DNA of 64,000 nucleotides from assembly GCA_026874595.1 (NCBI GenBank), contig CM049318.1, positions 41,832,456 through 41,896,455 on the forward strand. Direction: 5' to 3'. Numbering within the stretch: position 1 is the stretch's first letter; each line of letters starts with the position of its first letter. This document shows positions 1 to 10,489 of this stretch, piece after piece. The notes under the pieces were generated by a model. It saw only the letters and a program-made list of their open reading frames with translations. It was not told the origin of the DNA and ran no database searches. Position numbers and translations under genes: made by a program. The DNA comes from Sipunculus nudus (lineage: Eukaryota; Annelida; Sipuncula; Golfingiida; Sipunculidae).

Positions 1-860
1 CAATAAGAAAGTATCTTTTCCAGATAGGAACGAACGGAGATGTAGAGTTATTGTGAACTATATATGTATACCATGCATGAATTAAGCGTTTCACAAGATT
101 TGACCTTAAATAAATATTTTTGAGGTTCACCGTGATCGCTTTTCGCCGTCTGCTCTGTAGGTAACATCAAGTCAGATAACTGGTTCATTGCATAGATGCT
201 GGTACTTTGCACAGATACTTGTGAAACTGGATAATTTTAATATACAACATTAGTTGCTTTGTAATCGTTATAGGAAATTATACTCCACTGCGGTAGTACA
301 TATAAGTGAATCCTGTACTGCTACAATTAACCAGAGAGAACATATATGGAACTTTATTTGTAATAAATTACCTGTTCAGGTTGAGGCACAGCTGGTTGCC
401 CTGTCGGATACTGAACTCGTAGGCCTTTATAAAAGCGGACTGAATATTAATTAAATGAATCTTTTGGACACGAACACTAATCAGCCGCTTTACTAAAAAG
501 AGGTCTATCTTTTTTAGGGAGTCGACAAAGATTCTTAATGAATTATCTTGAGTATAATCAAATAACACTAATCACCTGTATTTTCATTTTTATCTTTCAT
601 GATTATTGGTTTGTAAATTGTAATGCTTTTGAATAACTTCTCTTTTTTATATTTTGTATGATGGTCTTCGCTTGACGGATGGACTAAACGTTACCAACAA
701 CACACAAGCACACATTTACCATAAAGCGGTTATTTTTTAACATGCTATGGAAATTGTAAAATGCTTTTCCTGATGTTAAATTAACACGATTTTAGAATTA
801 ATACCACATGCGGCGTGTATTTCTATTGTTCTAACAGTACGACAAATCTATAAGCATAAT
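1..860. other. Unassigned AT-rich sequence
   Basis: I see no gene, RNA or recognisable repeat in this stretch. The short open frames on both strands have biased, non-protein-like composition and no splice context. Confidence 0.5.
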
Positions 861-1178
861 AGCTGGCTGTGATGCAAGTCAACATGACAGTTTCCAAATA
901 AGGAATGAACGTGATTTGCTCTTATTAAAATAGTAACTCTCTGGTCATTGATTACCAGGAGGCCTATGGTAAACCACACACTCTTCAAAAGCCCTTGTAA
1001 GATCCTTTGAGAAATAAACAGCTGGCTGTGATGCAAGTCAACTTGCATTACTTTTTCTAAATAAGGAATACACGTGATTTGCTCTTATTAACATAGTAAC
1101 TCTCTGGTCATTGATTACCGGGAGACCTATGGTAAACCACACTCTGTTCAAGAGCTCTGTAAGACTCATTGAGAAAAC
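861..1178. repeat. Tandem duplication, about 159-bp unit, two copies
   Basis: Two head-to-tail copies start at 861 and 1020 with the shared words AGCTGGCTGTGATGCAAGTC, GTGATTTGCTCTTATTAA, TAACTCTCTGGTCATTGATT and CCTATGGTAAACCACAC. They differ by scattered substitutions and small indels, so the duplication is not very recent. Nothing in either copy looks coding. Confidence 0.85.
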
Positions 1179-2394
1179 TAGAGACATCCCACTCAAGGAT
1201 AACATTATGATATCTCAGCTAAAAAGGGGTTTTTATTAAAAAATCGAAGATATTGTTATTATCGTAAACATATGTAAAATACACTTGGGCAGTGTTTTTC
1301 GCTTTACATATCGTTTGATACTTCAAGCCTGCAGCCTCTGGGGTAAATTTTAAATAATGTAGAACCTACCAGTGGTTCGTTTCTCTCAGCGAAAAGGGCA
1401 TGCAAATCTGATAAGGAGACCGTTGCAAATTATTTTTAAAGTGAATTCTCTTTTATTCATAAACACAATATATAGCTAAATTGCTTAGTCATTCGAATAT
1501 ATACTTATTTTAGGATCCAAATTACCTAACTGTCCCTGACAGAAACACAATATTTGATTTTATACAATAGTTTCCCTTCAAGCGATGTAGATTCTGGAGT
1601 TTTTCCAAACCTTTTTATTCGGCAGTACCCAGGATCCGACACCGCATTTAAGCATTTAGGTGAAAGCTTTACCAGGTTGGGGCTCGCTTATGACAACAAA
1701 TCTGCTGATACAAATACAAATCGGCTTCGCCTCGGGATGCCATATATGACACATGTGATTCTATGTACGTTTTATAAACAAAAATAACCAACTTAACAAT
1801 AATATGATATTCTATAAGATTGACCTATTGCAAGACCGAAGGCGTTTCATGTTTAAAAGACACTAATTATTGATAAATTGTGAGATAACCAGTTAATCAG
1901 TGTACCCCGCTTGACTTGTATCAATAAATATGTATGTCTGGGTATTTAGCAGGACATTTTGTTTTATATTCAAACATTTAATAAACTGGTTTTACTCCTA
2001 CCAGTTACACTTATATTCTTCGAGAACTTTTCTTCATGTGCTTGTTACGGTGAGGCTAACAGGAACAGGTAGTTAACTGTAAAGTGAAGCCGGACAAGTA
2101 TCGCAAGGGCAAATTCTAGGGCATCATGGAACAAATGCTCGTGCATTCAGTGACCCTACATTTCCCTTTTATTATACTTCTCAAAGGAGGTGCTATGAAT
2201 TTGCCGTTGTTGCATAACATTTTTTTTACATACATCAAAATTTATGAACTCATTTTTAACGATTTTGGTGTAGGGTTATCGTAACATCGAAGAAGCCACC
2301 CGATAAATTTAAGGGGTATTCTGGATCACAATAATATGCATTCCTCGAAAGGATTCTTCATTATTGCAAGATGGGCCATTTCGTTTGTCCCTGT
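1179..2394. other. Unassigned sequence
   Basis: No assignable gene. An open stretch of 77 codons at 1554-1787 (+) has no recognisable motif, and its region is moderately open on both strands. It may be a decayed mobile-element fragment, but nothing visible names it. Confidence 0.45.
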
Positions 2395-2760
2395 TCAGAG
2401 CGAGAGCACTGCCATTATTAGAATTAATAAAAAAAAAACGTAAGGTTTAACTGCCAAAAGGTGCGAAGGTTTCCATAAACTGCAACGTGCGACATACTCA
2501 AAGACGCCTTTGTTCTGGCGGGAAGAGCTGACCTCCGATGCAACCAGTCTGTTGTGAACACTGATCAATATATTTTCGGCATTTACGTTATATTTAAGTT
2601 TGATCAGGATCCTGTTTATATCTGTTGATTCAGAATTAGTTATATGCGGTCCCCAAGTGCTTTCTAGTGGCAAATTAAAGTAAATGCTATTTTTAACAAA
2701 ATAAAAAATAGACATGAACGTGATAGGACCAAAATGTGCAAACTCAGCTAGAAATCTCAA
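2395..2760 (-). CDS. Unrecognised open frame of 121 codons
   Basis: I do not recognise this product. It is one of the longest uninterrupted frames outside the mobile elements, and long for such AT-rich DNA. The middle (roughly residues 30-100) is mixed polar and charged. The last 15 residues (ending FFLLILIMAVLSL) are strongly hydrophobic, like a membrane segment. There is no clear upstream promoter, no splice partner and no conserved motif by eye. It could be a host exon read past its end, a fragment of a decayed element, or chance. Confidence 0.18.
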   Translation of the reverse strand: MRFLAEFAHFGPITFMSIFYFVKNSIYFNLPLESTWGPHITNSESTDINRILIKLKYNVNAENILISVHNRLVASEVSSSRQNKGVFEYVARCSLWKPSHLLAVKPYVFFLLILIMAVLSL

Positions 2761-3001
2761 AACTTATTTAGAATTTTCGTGTAGAAATTATCTTGGATTC
2801 CTGAAAATAATGGATGGCAGGAACTGTGTAGCCCGAGGCTCAGCTTCCGGTTGAGCATATATTTAGGCAGTATTTCCTGCGACTAGAGACAAAACTAAAT
2901 AAATTGACTGGCCGCATGATCTGCAAGCACGACTGAGTATCTTGTTAAAATTAAAAACCATGTAAAGATTGGAAATGTGACACGAGGTCCTCGCTGTTTT
3001 A

Positions 3002-3151
3002 GCGTGTTAACGAGAACGACGGGGTCCCTGTCCAGATATCTGTCCTTGCAGATATCGCCGCCTCACAAGTTAACGCCCACGGAGCGTGATGCTATTGGTG
3101 CTACTTTCCCAGAGATGACGGTGTTGTTTTTACCCACTACAGGTAGGCAAA
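3002..3151 (+). other. Exon-like stretch with splice-site-like ends (unassigned)
   Basis: A GC-richer patch is bounded by an acceptor-like TCGCTGTTTTAG and a donor-like CACTACAG|GTAGGC. One frame is open right through it. A second frame reads protein-like (for example VNENDGVPVQISVLADIAA) but has a stop about halfway. I cannot name a product. It could be a decayed exon of the same unit as the open stretches at 4282-4840 and 5030-6120, all on the plus strand. It could also be simply a GC-rich patch with few stops. Confidence 0.2.
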
Positions 3152-3316
3152 CATTCATATTTATGTCGTCTGACTTTAGCGGCGGCTAGAGCTGTCACAC
3201 TTATATGACTTAAGAAACATTTAAAAAGACATGGATATAAAATGATATTTTTCCTTGTTGAGTTTATTCCGGGCGGCTTATTCAGAATGTATCTTTCATT
3301 CATGAAATATAAGAGG

Positions 3317-3506
3317 GGGGGGGGGGGGGCGTCCAGGGGGTCCGGCCGCCCCCCCCCCCCCCCCCCGTTTTAGTCGCCCTTTTCAGAGTTTCAGACCATT
3401 GTTTTGCGGCTTGGACCCTCCACCCTTTACTGGATCTGGGGACATTTAACGGCTTTACCATTTCTCCTCCTGGTCCCCCGTCTTTTCCTTAATCCCGGAT
3501 CCACCC

Positions 3507-3512
<6 letters not shown>
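3317..3512. repeat. Poly-G/poly-C flanked repeat, related to the GGATCC-ended MITE
   Basis: A run of Gs, then GTCCAGGGGGTCCGG, then a run of Cs is followed by a segment ending in CCCGGATCCACCCCTTT. This resembles the GGATCC-containing terminal inverted repeats and the poly-G/GGTCC interior of the better preserved element at 13269-13466. The right end runs straight into an (AT)n tract, so its boundary is lost. Confidence 0.4.

Positions 3513-3578
<66 letters not shown>
3513..3578. repeat. (AT)n microsatellite
   Basis: Uninterrupted AT dinucleotides for over 60 bp, followed by a short TG run. The tyrosine/isoleucine-alternating open frame across it is a repeat artefact. Confidence 0.97.
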
Positions 3579-3583
<5 letters not shown>

Positions 3584-3892
3584 GTGTGTGGTAAAACTAT
3601 TTATAAAGTTAAATATAATTTAGAACACATTTGTGTTCTTTTTTCATTTGTTTAAGAGTTTTAATCAGAATATAATACACTAATAAAAATACACGTGTCG
3701 TATCAGGTACGGAATTACGTATATTGCAATGCGTATTGTACCTGAATAGGTCGACAGACACTCAGCCCCAGTGTCCAGTGATTTTGGTTCATCCCTGACA
3801 TTCACAAAGTAGTACGCCACGAGGCCACTGGAGAAGACTACACTACACACTACACAGACTCCGGATCACAAGAGTATCACTCTGATGTTTAG

Positions 3893-3927
3893 GCATTGTT
3901 GGTGTCAAAATCTGACACCCACAATGC
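3893..3927. repeat. Short inverted repeat (hairpin)
   Basis: GCATTGTTGGTGTCA and TGACACCCACAATGC are reverse complements with one mismatch, separated by AAATC. The result is a 15-bp stem with a 5-nt loop. Confidence 0.8.
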
Positions 3928-4281
3928 ACCGGAGCTTCTAAATACGCCAGCGGCGTAGGTTTAAATGCAGTGAAAAATACAATGTAGTCCATTCAAGTGT
4001 GTTTGGTAAGAACTGTTTCAAGGCAAATAACGTAAACATGGGTGTTTTTGTGGTAAGGACTTTGCGGACTAAGTAATATTTTGTAAACATGCGCAAGTGG
4101 AATGTTAAAAAAAAGGTGTTTCCTTAAAAGGTAACAAATTTTGATTTTAAAGTTTGACAGTTAAGACAAGTAGTCCCTGCCGTCCCACTTTGTCCAAACA
4201 GAAGAGATTCGTTTCGAGTAGAAACGACCTCTGGCGGAAGGGTGCAGGAGAAGCTGGCCTATTATTACGTCATACTTTTAG

Positions 4282-4521
4282 CTCAAGGATGGAAACATCG
4301 CTACGGTGACAGAAATAAAGGCCCCACAGGCAAAAAAAAAAAAAAAAACTGCTGAGGTCACTGAAAAACAAAACTTTGAGTTTAGCTATAAGTTGAATGG
4401 TGGCACTGACTACCCGCCCGTCGGCACTGTATAAAGGTACAACGAATGCGAGTTAGTTGCATCGCTGCCAGACAAAAAGGTTACTTATGTCCCGTTGCCT
4501 TGGTTACTGTCATTTGGATAA
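4282..4521 (+). pseudogene. Exon-like open stretch with one internal stop (unassigned)
   Basis: After an acceptor-like CATACTTTTAG, a frame opens with LKDGNIATVTEIKAPQ. It passes in frame through a 17-nt A tract (five lysines), continues as AEVTEKQNFEFSYKLNGG and hits TAA at 4432-4434. The same frame then stays open for 28 more codons (ELVASLPDKKVTYVPLPW) to a second stop. The composition is far more protein-like than the surroundings, but I recognise no family. It is probably a decayed host exon or an element fragment. The A tract could also be an assembly-sensitive position. Confidence 0.25.
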
Positions 4522-4711
4522 AGTTAATGGACTGGGTCAGTTTATGGTTAACCAGGAGTCAACTGTAACTGTAGTTGTAATTTGATGCCTTTCATCATAG
4601 TTAATTTGCACGCAATTACAGCCTGAGAAGTCGCTGTGATGGGTTGTCGGTTAGGAAATTAAATCCTCCTTATCATGGGATAAGAATTACCATGCCCCGT
4701 GTCTGTTACAG

Positions 4712-4840
4712 ATTCGGTTTCTTAAACGAACGAGGTTTCAGTCAGCTGCAGTTGCTGTTAACATCACCAGGATATATATAACAGATAGAACATCCGGCAA
4801 AATGCTGCAGGGTACAGTCAATCATCTTCTAAATAATTAA
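4712..4840 (+). other. Possible terminal exon, 42 codons plus stop
   Basis: A good acceptor (CCCCGTGTCTGTTACAG) is followed at once by a frame beginning IRFLKRTRFQSAAVAV, continuing ITRIYITDRTSGKML and closing with TAA at 4838-4840. I recognise no family. It lies about 190 bp after the previous exon-like stretch, on the same strand. Whether the two belong to one gene cannot be settled by eye. Confidence 0.25.
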
Positions 4841-5029
4841 AACGGAGTTGGATTTTTTCTAGACCACGGTTTACCTGCTTCTGTTCTGATTTGACTCTCC
4901 AAATTCGGCAAACGTATAGGTGGTGCGCTCTTATAGGACATGTTTGTTTTATTTTGCGGGATAATGCCCTATTAAGCTTAATAATTAATAATTGAATATT
5001 TCCCTTTAGGTGCCCCTATTTCTTTTGTG

Positions 5030-5440
5030 CTGCAAGGTCCTCCACGCCTGTGACGCTTTTTCAGGAGGCGCCTAGGGGATTTTCACTGGCCTGTTAAGAC
5101 CGTGGCCAGAGCGCATGTCCTGCCAAAAAGGCATTTCCGTGCAATACGCGGTCACGCGAGTCCACTATAATCCCCATTGATCCCCCACAGCCATTGTAAC
5201 GCCTCTGAAGGAATTTCTGTTTTCAAAACGAAGGTTTTTAATCCAAAGACCACATGCGAGGGCTGTTTAGGATGGGCAACAGTGGGCACTGTGTCCAGTG
5301 ATGCGACCACCGTTTGACAATTTTTTTATGGGTTACAGGTATGTTGATTTTTAAACATTCAAATATATATTTTATAAATATCTTTCCATGATAACCATGG
5401 TTTCAAAAGTTCGGCCAAGTCATATGTTTTATGATTTTTT
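5030..5440 (+). repeat. Diverged direct repeat, copy 1 (exon-like, ends in splice donor)
   Basis: This shares blocks with 5880-6160: GACGCTTTTTCAGGAGGCG near the start, AATCCCCA, GAAGGAATTT/TTAAGGAATTT in the middle, AGGTATGTTGATTTTT near the end, and ATCTTTCCATGATAACCAT after it. Part of one reading frame is conserved between the copies (KEF followed by basic residues). Each copy ends in CAG|GTATGT, a consensus 5' splice site. This copy has several stops and looks like a decayed exon. Confidence 0.5.
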
Positions 5441-5879
5441 TCAATAAGCTGCCCCACAATTTAATTATCATTCGGGTTGGGTGGGGGTGGGGTCGGGGGG
5501 GGGGGGGGGGGGGGTCACATATATTTTTTAAGAATTGTTGTCTGTTGGGACGGTGAAACATAAACAAATATCACCAGTACATCTTTAAATTGATAACAAA
5601 CTAAAATCTGTAGTCAACGCGTACAGACCTCCATCAGAATCTCCTTAAATATCAGTCATGTGTTCATGTGTATGCGTTTCATGTGTGAACACTGTCATGC
5701 TTCAGTAACCCGAGTCATCTTGCGAGTGGCAGAACAAATAAAATCGAATGGGTAGCTTCCACACGGGGACAAAGAAATGGTCCTTTGTCATAATGGTTTA
5801 TAAAAAATATATATTGTGGTGATTATTTTTATGAAATGGGCAATTTATATGTCTTTACCTTAACCCCCTACAAATGTTC

Positions 5880-6160
5880 AGCAAAATATTTTTCGCCTGT
5901 CACGCTTTTTCAGGAGGCGACATGTAATCCCCACTTATATCGCCTGTTAAGGAATTTTACTCTGTCAAAAGGAAGCAAAGATTTTAAATTCAAGCGCGGA
6001 ACACATGTCCACATGAACCTCTTAATAGGGAGCACTTTTCCGATTAGTGGACACAAAGAGCTGAGACCCTTCACACAATCACCGTTTTATAGGTTTACAT
6101 GCAGGTATGTTGATTTTTATACATTCAGTATCTTTCCATGATAACCATAATTTGAATTGT
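5880..6160 (+). repeat. Diverged direct repeat, copy 2 (exon-like, ends in splice donor)
   Basis: This is the partner of the copy at 5030-5440. It sits in an open frame of about 100 codons (5836-6141) and is followed by the same CAG|GTATGTTGATTTTT donor-like junction. The upstream CCCCCTACAAATGTTCAG could be an acceptor. I recognise no domain. The pair suggests an ancient exon or gene-segment duplication, or two insertions of one element. Confidence 0.5.
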
Positions 6161-6179
6161 TCGGCCGATTTATGGGTTG

Positions 6180-6908
6180 TTTGAAAAAAGTATGTTGTTT
6201 ATCGGGAAAAAAATTCACACTTAAAAATTCGTACATCCTGTATATGCCTAACGTCTCTTTCCAAAATTAATTTTTTTGTGTGATTTCTAGAATAGAATAA
6301 TTTTACTTTCTATGTTGATATTTTGAGGAATGGTGTTCCTGGAGAATTCTAGCAGAAGTAATCTTTATATCATATAAGTCAAACACATGACAAAAGTTCC
6401 TGCAAAAAGGATTAAAATATGCGTCGTTTAGGTCCTATCAGCTCATTACAAAAATTACATCAGCAAGAGCCGTGGATTTTTCACGGGAGCAGCTAGTCTT
6501 CATTATTATCATATATCCCTCTTCCCTTACAAATAAAAATCTCTGACTCGGCTTATTAATTGCCTTTTCATACAAAGGACAATGACCATTACAAGTCACG
6601 AACCTGTCCTTTAAAAATAAAAGAAAAAAATTTCACATTTTATTAATATATAAATAACTTAGGAAATAGTAACAATAAAGCTACGGAACTTGTACTTGAC
6701 TCTAGAAGTAGACCTATAGAATATTTCATTTTTTATAGATGATTACGTTATAGAGGTTCTGTCACAATATCATTATTTAATGTACACTAACCCACCATAA
6801 ACTTAATCGCAGACATCTAATGTAAATAGCACAGTCAATGAATATACTTTAAAACAGACTTTTCATTTTTAGATAACATTGTTTAGCACATCTATATATG
6901 TACAAAGT
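6180..6908. other. Unassigned AT-rich sequence
   Basis: Left flank of the hAT-like element. I see no gene, RNA or repeat unit here. Confidence 0.5.
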
Positions 6909-6916
6909 CTGTTAAT
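6909..6916. repeat. Target site duplication, left (CTGTTAAT)
   Basis: This 8-bp word precedes CAGGGTTG. It recurs exactly at 21086-21093, just after CAACCCTG. A length of 8 bp is the hallmark of the hAT superfamily. Confidence 0.88.
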
Positions 6917-6995
6917 CAGGGTTGTTGATTTATTTAAAAGAAAAATCGGATTTATTTGATTAAAATAAGATTTTTATAATTAAAATCGTTTTTCT
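6917..6995 (+). repeat. hAT-like terminal and subterminal repeat, left
   Basis: Terminal inverted repeat beginning CAGGGTTG, followed by AT-rich subterminal words (ATTTAAAAG, GATTTATTTGATT, AAAATCG). The mirror end lies at 20995-21085. Confidence 0.8.
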
Positions 6996-7841
6996 TTTTT
7001 TTTATTTTTTTAGATAAAAAAATGATGATCATTCTTTACAGAATGTAAACTATATGAACCAATGATAGTGTAAGCTCCCGAGGCAGTGGAAATCCTACGC
7101 TTCTAAAGAAGCAACTGATTTTCACGCTGCCAGCTTTGACCGTTTATGATACACTTAGACACCAGATGGCGGTTCGTTGTCCGCTGAAGAACACGTATGT
7201 ATGATGTGACAAGCAGCCAACCAGATGCCAATAAACAAACACTCGACAGGCATCCTGGCTCCGCCCATAGCTGCGCTTCAAGTGCCGTTTGAACAGTTAA
7301 CGGTCGAATTTTAATTGCTCCCTCTGCATTCTCGCATCATCGACCGATTCGATTCTGACAGTATGACTGTGTTAGCGTAGCCATGTATATGCTGTCTGCA
7401 GAACTGAAACAGCCAGCGAGGTGTGCACGCAGCCTTTGTTGTTACGTTTCGTTTGAATTACACCTCACCGGCCGGGCATCCTGTGCTCAAGGCCCTAAGC
7501 AAACCACGTCTGCGGCAATTCTCTCCGAGCCTGTTGCCTGTTCAGACGGTTACCGGGACGATGAGCTGTCACTCAAAACGAAATAAACATGATTGGCTCC
7601 GTGTTTTCCTCGCTTGGCCGTGTCTTCAAGCACAAGGTCTGATCTAATTAGACAAAAATACAGTGCTCCCCTCTGGTGTAGCAATTCAGGATACGAGGTC
7701 ATTACAAACAGCGCTTACCATATAGGCAGTAGGCCTATAGTTAAAGCGCTGTGTAAAGAGCGTAATGATAGTGGTCAAGCACAATTTTGGACATTGTGTA
7801 TTGTAATAATTGACAGAATATTCCACTAAAGAAAGGATTTG
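6996..7841. other. hAT-like element interior, left part
   Basis: Moderately GC-richer interior sequence with overlapping open frames of 60-80 codons (7383-7829, +). None shows a transposase motif. These frames overlap in different phases over the same bases, as expected from low stop density rather than coding. Confidence 0.4.
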
Positions 7842-8440
7842 AGCTCAGCTGACAATAAGTCATCTGAGCTATAGTCATGGTCCTTTTCCCTATTGTCCAT
7901 CCGGCCGGCCGTTGACACAACACATTTTGTAACCATTGGATCCAGGAAACCAAAATTTTGCATACAGTTAGATGTCCCCCAAATCTCAAACCATACCAAA
8001 AATTGGGTCACAAGGTCTTAGTTCCCCAAGATATTAAGGAAAATCCTCAGTTTTTTCGTTAAAAAAACCGAATGTTACACTTCAAGTCTGCCTAATATCA
8101 AAACCACTGATCCTTTGTATTAGTTTTAATATACACATATTCTTCTGCTTAAACATAATACACTTTGTATACCCATTTCACATGAAAACTGCTGAAGCTA
8201 GTGACCTTTTTTCAGGGACATAACTTTGTTTAATCAAGATTCAATTATGTACTCAAAATTAGATCTGATTTTTGCCAATATCTTAAGTTTTTGGCATGAA
8301 TAATAAATTCAGAACCTTAAATTTTTGTCCAACTTTGGCCAAGGCACGTTTTTTTTCCTTGTACGCTCTATTAATTTAATTTTCACAGCATGTACACATG
8401 AGGATTTAATCTTTAAAAAACCTTTTTAAAGGAATTGATT
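7842..8440 (-). repeat. Dispersed repeat, AGCTCAGCTGAC-ended family, copy
   Basis: It begins GAGCTCAGCTGACAATAAG and contains ATAGTCATGGTCCTTT, CCGGCCGGCCGTTG, ACAGTTAGATGTCCCCCAAA and AAAACCACTG. The reverse complement matches 55440-55830 in order (GGACATCTAACTGTATGC, AACGGCCGGCCGG/GACGGGCGGCCGG, AAAGGACCATGACTA). So it is the same family in opposite orientation. It lies inside the hAT-like element, left of the LTR retrotransposon, and codes for nothing visible. Confidence 0.75.
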
Positions 8441-8623
8441 GAAAGGAGTAGGTTTTATTCAAGTTTTGAGACATCATGTCAAGTATTATTTACATCAGCC
8501 AGCCCAGTGTAACAGTGGTGTGTAGAGGGTTGATGTTATGAAATGTCTTCACACTCCAGGCAGCTTAGCTTTGCTGAGCTTCAACTAGATCCAGCTTGAC
8601 ATCCCCTCTGCACCCCTCCCGCT

Positions 8624-8661
8624 CCCCCCCCCCCCTCCCCGTACTTTTACTGTGTTTAAGT
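8624..8661. other. C-rich tract before the 5' LTR
   Basis: Poly-C stretch followed by GTACTTTTACTGTGTTTAAGT, abutting the start of the left LTR. No convincing short target duplication is shared with the right end of the LTR element. Confidence 0.5.
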
Positions 8662-9110
8662 TGTTTCAGGTGTCTGTTTAATTGTGCGCAGGAGTGTTAC
8701 ATGTGTTTGTTGACATTCTGATTCGTGTAGCGCAGGCATAGTTCGTTGCTGTGGGATCCTCGCTTGTTGGGCGCTGGCTCGCGTGTGGGGTCTTGAGCGT
8801 AGAGACACAGCGTTCTTTGTTCTAGATGTTTCAGGTCTGTTCCTGTGTGGTTGTATTGTTCTTTGGAGTTCCCATTTCTAGATATATTGGAAGAGAAGCT
8901 ATAAATAGAGGCTGTATTTAGAGCCGGCTGAAAGGAAAAACCAATGAGCTATAAGAGTGTTACCTTCACGTCAGTTTAAGGACCTTCCCGAAAATTGCAG
9001 TGGTGTCAGATATTTAACGGATTTAATACATATTTAATACGGACTGTCTCCATTTAGCCTTTTGATATTACTATTATTACTAAAGAATTGTTGTTGCCTT
9101 TCGGACAACA
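8662..9110 (+). repeat. 5' long terminal repeat of Gmr1-like Ty3/gypsy element
   Basis: It starts TGTTTCAGGTGTC. It shares long near-identical blocks with the 3' LTR, including TTAATTGTGCGCAG, GTTGACATTCTGATTCGTGT, AGCGCAGGCATAGTTCGTTG, GAGACACAGCG and TCTTTGTTCTAGATGTTTC. Past the point where the LINE cut the 3' copy, the match resumes with AATTGCAGTGGTGTCAGA and ATATTTAACGG. Homology fades near 9110. The last 150 bp or so of the right copy have no clear counterpart here, so this LTR end is deleted or the right end is over-extended. Confidence 0.85.
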
Positions 9111-9167
9111 CGTAGGGCTAGGTGTGAAAAAAAGTTTTTCGAGAAAGCCTGATATATTGCTTAAGTC

Positions 9168-9830
9168 ATGCAAGATCTAGTTAGCAAAGGTTTAATTGAA
9201 GAGAGTGAATCGGAAACGTCAACAAATGACAGCCTTGCTACGCAGTTAGTATTTAAAAAGTTAGAAATGCAACATGAGCTAGAATTAAAACAGTTAGCAT
9301 TAGAAAAAGAAAAAGAAACTGAGTTAAAACGACTGGAGTTAGAAAGACTTAAAATAGAACATGGTCTACATGCTGCCCCAAATCACAGTTTTGATGCTAC
9401 TAAACACATGACTTGTCCCACCTTTTCAAGAAAAAGAGGTTGATAAATATTTCTTACACTTTGAATGGGTAGCTGAAAATTTAATTTAGCCTACGGAAAA
9501 TTGGACTATGCTATTAAAAAGTGTATTGACTGGAAAGGCCAGAGAAATTTACGCCGCTGCTGACTATGACCAGGTTAAACGGTTAATCCTAAAAGGATAT
9601 GAGTTAGTTCCGGAGGCTTACCGCCAGAAATTCAGAAACTGGGAAAACAGACCTACGTAGAATTTGCTAGGACTAAAGAGCAGTTGTTTGATCGCTGGTG
9701 TAGTTCTAAAAATGTAATGAAAGATTATGACAATATCTGCCAGTTGATTTTGCTTGAAAAATTTAAGCGCTGCATTAACGCAGATGTTAAAACTTTTCTT
9801 GATGAGAAATTATATCTATTGCTGTTTGCT
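9168..9830 (+). pseudogene. gag-like region (SCAN-related capsid), frameshifted
   Basis: The start MQDLVSKGLIEES is followed by a charged, heptad-like helix at about residues 25-70 (KKLEMQHELELKQLALEKEK, then ELKRLELERLK), as expected for a gag coiled coil. The frame breaks near 9430. It resumes in another frame as KEVDKYFLHFEWVAENL, has a stop at about 9486, then reads LTGKAREIYAA. A further shift gives YELVPEAYRQKFRNWE and finally FARTKEQLFDRWC. The EAYRQKF region resembles the SCAN-type capsid fold, which is known to derive from Gmr1-like gag. It would form the particle shell in a live element. At least two frameshifts and a stop make it non-functional. Confidence 0.8.
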
Positions 9831-9831
9831 G

Positions 9832-10285
9832 TCAGAGAATCATTTCAAGAGTCTTTGGGTTTCAGTCCCCTTGAACAAGTTTTGGGACACTCAGTTCAAG
9901 GTCAATTAAAACTGCTTAAAGAAAAACTGTGTGAAAATCCTGATTCTCTAAGTTTATTGCAGTATGTCTCAGACTTTCGCACTAAACTACTTAATACTTG
10001 TGTAGTAGCAAAGTCTAATCTAAAATCTACACAAAGTAAAATGAAAACAAAGTATGACTAGCACACTGTAAGTAGGACTTTGAGAATGGTGAAAATATCC
10101 TTGCCTTACTACCAATCCCTGCAATCTGCAAGCTAGGTATTTTGGTCCTTACATTGTTGACAAGAAAGTCAGTATTTTAAATTACATAATGTTAACACCA
10201 GATAGGTGTAAGAAAATACAACTGTGCCATGTTAACATGTTTCAACCATGTTATGACAAAAATAGCACATCAGATGTTGTACATA
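9832..10285 (+). pseudogene. Integrase C-terminal remnant, upstream of RT
   Basis: The frame runs AVRESFQESLGFSPLEQVLG, then LSLLQYVSDFRTKLLN, then SKMKTKYD and a stop at 10059-10061. These are the familiar end of a retroelement integrase core. In shifted frames, the next 200 bp give a GPY/F-like module (ILNYIM, then CKKIQLCHVNMFQPCYD). The N-terminal zinc finger and the DDE core are missing. The remnant is fused to the end of gag, so about 2 kb (protease plus most of integrase) appears deleted. Its position before reverse transcriptase is the diagnostic point. Confidence 0.72.
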
Positions 10286-10489
10286 AAGTTACTGCTGTTA
10301 ATTGTGTAAAAACTGGCCCTGGCCCAGTTAAAGTAGATACTGATTGTAAGTATGATGTAGACATTTAGTGTGGAACAGTACCACTAAACATTCAGACTTG
10401 CTTGACAACCTGGATGCCAAACTGTCACACCTTACCGACAACAAAAACAAGACCACAAGAACCTGCTGCGGAATTATGAACATTTGTTT

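Noticed and set aside
3404-3655. 83-codon frame with alternating Y-I residues, also seen at 50320, 55954 and 57423
   Set aside because: Translations of AT/CT microsatellites.
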